NCBI RefSeq assembly: GCF_020809045.1
Contig: NZ_CP078079.1
Location: 3,658,001-3,722,000, forward strand
DNA length: 64,000 bases
Direction of reading: 5' to 3'
Origin: Pseudarthrobacter sp. L1SW
GTDB taxonomy: Bacteria > Actinomycetota > Actinomycetes > Actinomycetales > Micrococcaceae
Shown: positions 58,846 to 64,000 of the stretch, piece after piece
Numbering within the stretch: the first letter of the stretch is position 1
Layout of the letters: every line of letters starts with the position of its first letter
Made by a program: the position numbers and the translations under genes
Notes under the pieces: model-generated
Told to the model about the DNA's origin: nothing
Databases searched by the model: none
Seen by the model: only the letters and a program-made list of their open reading frames with translations

Positions 58846-61800
58846 AACTCACACGCCCGGCACCCGACCCCCAAGCGGGTTCCGGGAAGCGCAACCTACG
58901 CCTGGCCCTCTATGCCAGCACAGCCGCCCTCGGCGGCCTTGTCATCGCCGCACCGGTGAGCACCGCCGTCGGCGAGGCGCTTAACCCGCCATCCGCAGCG
59001 GTCTCCGGCACGGTCTTCGAGGACCGCAACGGCAATGACGCCTTCGACCCGGGAGAGCCGGCCCTTCCCGGCGTCTCGGTGTCCGACGGTGCGACCGTTG
59101 CGGTAACCGATGCGAACGGCAAGTACAGCCTGGAAACGCGCACCGAGCGGCGGAACACAGACATAGTCTTCGTCACCCAGCCCGCGGGATACTCCGTGGG
59201 CACGGACGAATTCATGGCGCCCCGCTTCTACCGCAACCTGGGCCTGCTGGCAGCGGACGAGAAGAAGACCGCGGATTTCGCGCTGACCAAGGATGCAAAG
59301 TCTGAACGCAGCAACTTCACCTTCGGCAACATCGCCGACCCGCATGTGAATGCGCAGCTCCCGGAACAAATCCAGGAAATCAACGCCACCGGCCAGGAAC
59401 TCGGCTTCATCCAGGTAAGCGGCGACCTCACCAACAACGCCACCGACGCGGAATTCAACACCTACAAGGCCGCCACTTCCCTGTCGAAGGTTCCGGTGTG
59501 GCCGGCCGTGGGCAACCACGAGTACACTTCCGGCACCGGTTACGCCAACCGCATCAACAACTACCGCAACCACGTGGGCCCCGAGTGGTACTCCTTCGAC
59601 TACGGGAACCGCCACTTCCTGGTGCTTGAGAACAACGGCAGCGCGCCCTTCGACGAGCAGCTGGAGTGGGCCAGGCAGGACCTGGCAAAGAACGTCGGGG
59701 ACAAGGAGCTGGTAGTCCTGACCCACCAGCCGATGAACGTGCCCTTTGGCTCGCAGAACATGTACGACCAGTACGGCGCCCTGCTCGAGCAGTACAAGGC
59801 GCAGCTCATCCTGGTGGGCCACGAGCACTCCAACGACGTGGAGCCGGACAGTGCGTTCGCCAGCACCGCCAAGCACGTCCAGACGACCTCAAGCTCCTAC
59901 ACCATCGACAACTCACCCCGCGGCTTCCGGTACGTCTCCATGACGGACGAATCCTTCGAGAACCCGGTCCGCAATTACGGCGCGGAGAAGGACCTGACCA
60001 TCACCAGCCCGGCTGACGGCAGCAGCATCCCCCTGGACGGTTTTCCGGGCATCCAGGCCAACGCCTATGACACAACGGACGCTCCCGTCAAGGTCCAGTT
60101 CAGGATCGACGGCGGAAACTGGCGCCCGCTGGCATCCACCGGAGAGTTCACCTGGCACTCCGACCTGCAGGGTGACCTCCGCAAGGCCGGCAAGCACACG
60201 GTCGAGGTGCAGGCCACGGATGCCACCGGAGCATCGTGGAACAAGACCTCCACCTTCACCTTTACCGCCGAAAAGGCCATCACCCCGGTGAAGGGCGCCG
60301 ACTGGTCACAGCACCACGGCGACCAGGGTCACACCGGCGTCGCAGCGGACCGCATTGATGCGGGACAGCGCCTGGCCTGGTCCTACCGGACGGAGGGCAC
60401 TTTCCTGACGGGTTCACCCGCACTCGTCAACGGCGTGGTCTACGCCGGCACACGTGATGAAAACGGCGATGGCAACAGCGCGGTGCACGCCGTGGACCAG
60501 GCCACCGGGAAGCAGCTGTGGAGCTACAAGGTGCCGTCCTCGGTGCACGGAAGCATCGCCGTCTCCGACGGGCTGGTCTTTGTTCCCACCCTCCGTGGCA
60601 GCCTCTTCGCCGTCGACGCTGCCACCGGGCAGCTGAAGTGGCAGCACGATCCGGAGCCCGCGCCCGAAGGCTACAACCAGCGCACGTACGGCTACTACGG
60701 AGTCACTGTGGCCGACGGCAAGGTCCTTTACCCCTACCAGACGCGCCACGGCGAGGCGAAGCAGGGGCTGCTGCTGGCCCTGGACGTGAAGACCGGCTCG
60801 CGGGTCTGGGCGTCCCCCATGAGTGGCAGCACGATGAGCGACGGAACACCCGCCGTATCCGATGGCCGCGTCTACGTGGGCAACCAGACGGCAGACCGGG
60901 TCATGGCCTACGACCTTGCCACGGGCCAGCCGCTGTGGACGGGCGCTGCCACCCTGGGCGGCTGGCAGGACGGCATCCCCTCCGCAGGCAACGGCCGCGT
61001 CTACATCGGCTCCGGCAACGGCATCATTGCCCGGGACGGCGCCACCGGCCAGACCCTGTGGACCTACAGGAGCCAGCACCCGTCGCTGGTCAACGGCAAC
61101 GCTACCCCCGCCGCGCCCACCATTGCCGGAAATGTCATCTACATGGGCTTCCCCTCGGGCGCCGTGACCGCCCTGGACGCCACCACCGGCGCAGTGCTGT
61201 GGGACCGGTTGCTTCCGGGTGAGCAGTACCGGGGAGGCGTGCACACCTCCCCGGCCCTGAGCGGTGACACCCTCTTCGTCGGAGCCAACAACGGGAACTT
61301 CTACGCCCTGGATTCCCGCACCGGCCAGCCCCTCTGGCATCACAACATCGGCACCTGGGTGGCTGCAGGCCCGGCCGTCAGCGGCAACACCGTCGTGGCG
61401 GGCGCGTTGGACGGCAACCTCTACGCCTTCACGCCGGGCGGCACTGCCGCGGAGCGCTGGTCCTCTGTTTCGGGGCGGGTGACCCACGCGGGCACCGGTG
61501 AAGCAGCGTCCGGCATCGGCGTCCAAGTGATGCGTGACGGCGTCATGGCGGGCACCACCACCACCGCAACTGACGGAACGTACCGGCTGGGCCTTGAACA
61601 GGGCGCCGGCACCTACACTGTCCAGGCGGCCCAGCTCGGCTCGGCCACAGCCACCAAACAGATCGAAGTACCGGCCGGGCAGTCTCGCACCGTGGACCTC
61701 GAACTGCGCCCGGTGAACGTGGATGCCAGCACGGGCAAGCGCCTGACCGGCAGCCTCGTGGAAGCCGGCGTCCAGGACATCGTGATCGAAAACAGGAAAC

Positions 61801-62489
61801 TGGCCCTCGCCATTTCCAAGATGTTCAATGATCCGCAACTGGACCAGTCCACCGTCGGCAAGCCGCTGGACATGGCCATCACCGGCCAGCCGGACCAGCT
61901 GGACTGGATCAACCTGCCGTACGTTGCAACAGCTGAACCTACGGGAGGGAACGCCTGGGCGCAGACCCAGGTCCGCACTGATTCCGTGGAAATCCTGGAG
62001 AACTCCGGCGAGCGCGCCGTTGTCCGGGCATCGGGCACCTCCGCCGAGCACCCGGGACTGGTGGTGACCACCACCTATTCGGCCAACGCCGAGGACCCGT
62101 GGATCACGGCGAGATCGGAATTCCGGAACACAACCCAGGCAGCGCTCCCGCTCTGGGTTGGTGACGCCATGGACCACGACGGCACCGGCCAGCGCAGCGG
62201 GGTGGCCGGCCACCCCGTGATCAATACGGGCACGGCAGCCAGCTATGAGCCCAGCGGCAACTGGATCGGCCAGACCGGGACAGGTGCGGACCAGCAGACG
62301 TACGGCCTGGTCTACACCGCGGAGAGCGGCAAGTTCACCGGATACGGCTTCCGCAACTGGATCATGAGCAAGTTCCAGGTTGAGATCCCCGCCGGCGGCA
62401 GCCACACCCTGGACCGCAGGATCGTGGTGGCTCCGAACGGGGGAGCCGAGAATCCCTTCACCGTGCTGGACCAACTGGCCGCCCCGTAG
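58842..62489 (+). CDS. Secreted metallophosphoesterase fused to PQQ-type beta-propeller and Ig-like domains
   Basis: A 1,215-residue extracellular protein. Order: signal peptide (about 1-43), an SdrD B-like beta domain (50-130, DRNGNDAFDPGEPALPGV), a calcineurin-type phosphoesterase (about 160-330) with ligand motifs DPH, SGDLTNN, VGNHEY, LTHQP and GHEHS, an Ig-like domain (about 390-480), a PQQ-type beta-propeller (about 490-870, with repeats like ALDVKTGSRVWASP, AYDLATGQPLWTG, ALDATTGAVLWDR), a carboxypeptidase-regulatory-like beta domain (about 880-950) and a final beta region (to 1215). ATGA overlap with the HupE-like gene couples the two, suggesting that the membrane protein supplies metal or anchors this enzyme. 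Confidence 0.88.
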   Translation: MKLTRPAPDPQAGSGKRNLRLALYASTAALGGLVIAAPVSTAVGEALNPPSAAVSGTVFEDRNGNDAFDPGEPALPGVSVSDGATVAVTDANGKYSLETRTERRNTDIVFVTQPAGYSVGTDEFMAPRFYRNLGLLAADEKKTADFALTKDAKSERSNFTFGNIADPHVNAQLPEQIQEINATGQELGFIQVSGDLTNNATDAEFNTYKAATSLSKVPVWPAVGNHEYTSGTGYANRINNYRNHVGPEWYSFDYGNRHFLVLENNGSAPFDEQLEWARQDLAKNVGDKELVVLTHQPMNVPFGSQNMYDQYGALLEQYKAQLILVGHEHSNDVEPDSAFASTAKHVQTTSSSYTIDNSPRGFRYVSMTDESFENPVRNYGAEKDLTITSPADGSSIPLDGFPGIQANAYDTTDAPVKVQFRIDGGNWRPLASTGEFTWHSDLQGDLRKAGKHTVEVQATDATGASWNKTSTFTFTAEKAITPVKGADWSQHHGDQGHTGVAADRIDAGQRLAWSYRTEGTFLTGSPALVNGVVYAGTRDENGDGNSAVHAVDQATGKQLWSYKVPSSVHGSIAVSDGLVFVPTLRGSLFAVDAATGQLKWQHDPEPAPEGYNQRTYGYYGVTVADGKVLYPYQTRHGEAKQGLLLALDVKTGSRVWASPMSGSTMSDGTPAVSDGRVYVGNQTADRVMAYDLATGQPLWTGAATLGGWQDGIPSAGNGRVYIGSGNGIIARDGATGQTLWTYRSQHPSLVNGNATPAAPTIAGNVIYMGFPSGAVTALDATTGAVLWDRLLPGEQYRGGVHTSPALSGDTLFVGANNGNFYALDSRTGQPLWHHNIGTWVAAGPAVSGNTVVAGALDGNLYAFTPGGTAAERWSSVSGRVTHAGTGEAASGIGVQVMRDGVMAGTTTTATDGTYRLGLEQGAGTYTVQAAQLGSATATKQIEVPAGQSRTVDLELRPVNVDASTGKRLTGSLVEAGVQDIVIENRKLALAISKMFNDPQLDQSTVGKPLDMAITGQPDQLDWINLPYVATAEPTGGNAWAQTQVRTDSVEILENSGERAVVRASGTSAEHPGLVVTTTYSANAEDPWITARSEFRNTTQAALPLWVGDAMDHDGTGQRSGVAGHPVINTGTAASYEPSGNWIGQTGTGADQQTYGLVYTAESGKFTGYGFRNWIMSKFQVEIPAGGSHTLDRRIVVAPNGGAENPFTVLDQLAAP

Positions 62490-62508
62490 TTTGGGCGACA
62501 CGTAAGAC

Positions 62509-62547
62509 CATCAAGGGGAGGGCCGGATCGCGGCCCTCCCCTTGATG
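62509..62547. terminator. Perfect 17-bp stem-loop between convergent genes
   Basis: CATCAAGGGGAGGGCCG (62509-62525) pairs perfectly with 62531-62547 around a 5-nt loop. It lies 20 bp after the phosphoesterase stop and about 50 bp after the M20 gene stop, so it can act as a bidirectional terminator. Confidence 0.82.
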
Positions 62548-62596
62548 CGTTTGCGTAACAGGCCTTCGTCCAGGCCTTCAGGGGACGAAGGCGGCG

Positions 62597-63883
62597 TTAC
62601 GCGATGATCCGCGCCGCCCCTGCCAGCCCGGCCAGGGAGTCGGCCAGGGCGAGCGCGCCCGCCTCCGCGTCCCGGTCCTCCACCAGCTCCTCGGGGGAAT
62701 GCGAGATGCCCGTCGGATTCCTGACGAACAACATGGCGGTGGGGATCTGCGAAGCCAGCACGCCGGCGTCGTGCCCTGCCCCGGTGTCCAGGACCGGCGC
62801 GTCCGGCAACAACGCGCGCAACCGGTCCCGCAGTCCGGCGTCGAAGTGCACGGTGGGGCTGAGCGACTCAGTGGTGAGGCTGGCAGCGCAGCCTTCCTCG
62901 GCGGCCAGGACCTGGGCGGTGAGCCCGATGGCCTCCACCAGCGCTGCCGTGACGGAGTCGTCCGGATGCCGCACGTCGATCCACAGGTCCACGCGGGAGG
63001 CAATGACGTTGGTGCCCCCGGGGACAGGCTGGAGCCGGCCCACGGTGGCCCGCGCATCGCGGTACTTGCGGGCAGTGTCCCGGATGGCCACCATCACCTT
63101 GGCCGCTGCGATCATGGGATCCTTGCGGTCCTTCATGAGGGTGGTGCCGGCGTGGTTGCCTTGCCCGGAAATGCTGAGCTTCCACCGTCCGTGGCCCAGG
63201 ATGGACGAGCCGATCGCCACGGGCCGGTTCAGGTCAGCCAGGCCCCTCCCCTGCTCCACATGCAGTTCCACGAACACGCCGAGCTGTTGCAGGGCCTTGT
63301 AGTCGGCGCCGACCAGCCGCGGATCCTGGCCGTTCGCCGCTGCAACGTCCGCATAGGTGTTGCCGTCCGGATCCTTCAGCCGGCGGGCCTTGTCCGAATC
63401 CAGCCCGCCTGTCAGGAGCCGTGACCCCAGGCAGGCCACACCGAAGCGGGAGCCTTCCTCTTCGGGAAAGACGGCGATGGCCAGCGGCCTCCGGGGACGG
63501 AGGCCGCGGGCTTTGAGGAGGTCGACGGCGACCAGCGCCGAGGCGACCCCCAGCGGACCGTCGTACTCGCCTCCGCCGGGGACGGAATCCAGGTGGCTGC
63601 CGGTGACGACCGCGTCCTGGCGAATGCCGGCGGCGGTGTCCCACCAGGCCCAGATGATGCCGTTGTGGTCGGTGTGGACATCCAGGCCGCGCCGTTCTGC
63701 CTGGTCAATGAACCAGCTGCGCAGGTCCGTTTCCGCCGTGGAGAACACCGGCCGCGAATATCCGCCCCGGGATGCATCCCTGCCGATGGTGGAGATGTCC
63801 TGCAGCAGGCTGGTGACAGTGGGGGCGCTCGTCCGGCCGGAAGGCAAGGCCTCCGCCGTGGGGACTGTTTGTGGAATGCTCAC
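62597..63883 (-). CDS. M20 family Zn-dependent amidohydrolase (allantoate/N-carbamoyl amino acid type)
   Basis: A 428-residue metallohydrolase of the hydantoinase/carbamoylase branch of M20. Ligand motifs are TGSHLDSVPGGGEYDGPLG, FPEEEGSRFG and ELHVEQGRGL; the dimer-side motif GTGAGHDA is also present. Substrates in this group include allantoate, ureidoglycine, N-carbamoyl amino acids and N-formyl compounds. GTG 63883 overlaps the upstream oxidoreductase stop by four bases, so the pair is one operon. The frame is open further upstream but only through that gene. Confidence 0.88.
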   Translation of the reverse strand: MSIPQTVPTAEALPSGRTSAPTVTSLLQDISTIGRDASRGGYSRPVFSTAETDLRSWFIDQAERRGLDVHTDHNGIIWAWWDTAAGIRQDAVVTGSHLDSVPGGGEYDGPLGVASALVAVDLLKARGLRPRRPLAIAVFPEEEGSRFGVACLGSRLLTGGLDSDKARRLKDPDGNTYADVAAANGQDPRLVGADYKALQQLGVFVELHVEQGRGLADLNRPVAIGSSILGHGRWKLSISGQGNHAGTTLMKDRKDPMIAAAKVMVAIRDTARKYRDARATVGRLQPVPGGTNVIASRVDLWIDVRHPDDSVTAALVEAIGLTAQVLAAEEGCAASLTTESLSPTVHFDAGLRDRLRALLPDAPVLDTGAGHDAGVLASQIPTAMLFVRNPTGISHSPEELVEDRDAEAGALALADSLAGLAGAARIIA

Positions 63884-64000
63884 TGGTTTCCGTCCTGGAT
63901 GGTGGCAGGTGTTGACGTCGCGGCCCGGAACCGGCCCGGAACCGGCCCCGCACCGGTGGCCAGGTCCGCGGCCCACTGGCCGATGAGCGGCGCGAACTTG
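63880..64000 (-). CDS. C-terminus of an FAD-dependent amine/amino-acid oxidase-like protein (partial)
   Basis: Only the last 39 residues and the stop are in the window, in a frame with no upstream start. The opening KFAPLIGQWAADLATG matches the FAD-binding C-terminal end of DAO-family oxidases (sarcosine oxidase/N-methyltryptophan oxidase type). The tail RFRAATSTPATIQDGNQ is polar. The four-base overlap with the M20 gene suggests both enzymes act in one catabolic path. Identification from so short a segment is tentative. Confidence 0.6.
   Translation of the reverse strand, partial: KFAPLIGQWAADLATGAGPVPGRFRAATSTPATIQDGNQ

Noticed and set aside
60414..62501. A 695-codon minus-strand frame antisense to the secreted phosphoesterase gene.
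   Set aside because: The plus-strand protein has clear domains and repeats; the antisense frame has none.
1..64000. CRISPR arrays, tRNA or rRNA genes, integrases and transposases.
   Set aside because: None was seen by eye: no regularly spaced repeats, no tRNA-like cloverleaf ends and no recognisable recombinase motif in any plausible frame.

Overview
The window is high-GC DNA (about 65-70% G+C by eye) from an actinobacterium, most likely the Micrococcaceae (Arthrobacter/Pseudarthrobacter). Evidence: an HspR-type HAIR palindrome at clpB, a DUF3073 gene, a GlnR-type box before amt, a ykkC-III (guanidine-III) riboswitch, many ATGA/GTGA/TGATG stop-start overlaps, and many genes whose TANNNT -10 element lies only 6-7 nt before the start codon, as expected for leaderless mRNAs. 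It looks like ordinary chromosome: no rRNA, tRNA, CRISPR array, transposase or phage gene was seen.

Layout. 1-6.2 kb: a coupled operon of two oligopeptide/nickel-type ABC ATPases, an MFS exporter, a solute-binding lipoprotein and one fused DppB-DppC permease; this gene set resembles staphylopine-type (cnt) metallophore operons. 6.4-10.8 kb: DUF3073, a septum-formation-domain protein, ClpB with its HAIR operator, and a YciI-like protein. 10.8-14.0 kb: molybdate operon (HTH-TOBE regulator, modA, modB, modC). 14.3-18.6 kb: a SMI1/KNR4-type gene with atypical codons, a DUF4031-HD protein with a ComB-like phosphatase, a YccF membrane protein, trpF and a HutD-like gene.

18.6-26.8 kb: a sugar or compatible-solute module (binding protein, two permeases, ATPase, GH63 glucosylglycerate-hydrolase-like enzyme, Gfo/Idh/MocA oxidoreductase) with a divergent ROK repressor. 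26.9-35.1 kb: ferritin, a guanidine-III riboswitch with two SMR exporters, a LacI regulator divergent from a secreted pullulanase, then a P-loop kinase, an aldo/keto reductase and a metallo-beta-lactamase-fold hydrolase. 35.2-42.6 kb: a DEAD-box helicase with a long basic tail, a methyltransferase, two MFS transporters, a small membrane protein and trmB.

42.6-51.4 kb: a WXG100-like protein with a small partner, a DUF1206 membrane protein, a SigL-like ECF sigma/anti-sigma pair divergent from a lipoprotein with matching ECF promoters on both sides, a second sigma factor with a membrane partner, an Ala-rich membrane protein, a DUF5655-type gene and a DMP19-like gene. 51.6-64 kb: a SWIM-SNF2 helicase, a small membrane protein, amt with a GlnR-type box, a HupE-like membrane protein coupled to a 1,215-residue secreted phosphoesterase/beta-propeller protein, and an M20 amidohydrolase coupled to the end of an oxidoreductase gene cut by the window edge.

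Several intergenic regions hold long palindromes. Two copies of one family (27,426-27,491 and 37,385-37,448) and a perfect 25-bp-arm palindrome of similar design (35,118-35,179) look like dispersed REP-like elements.
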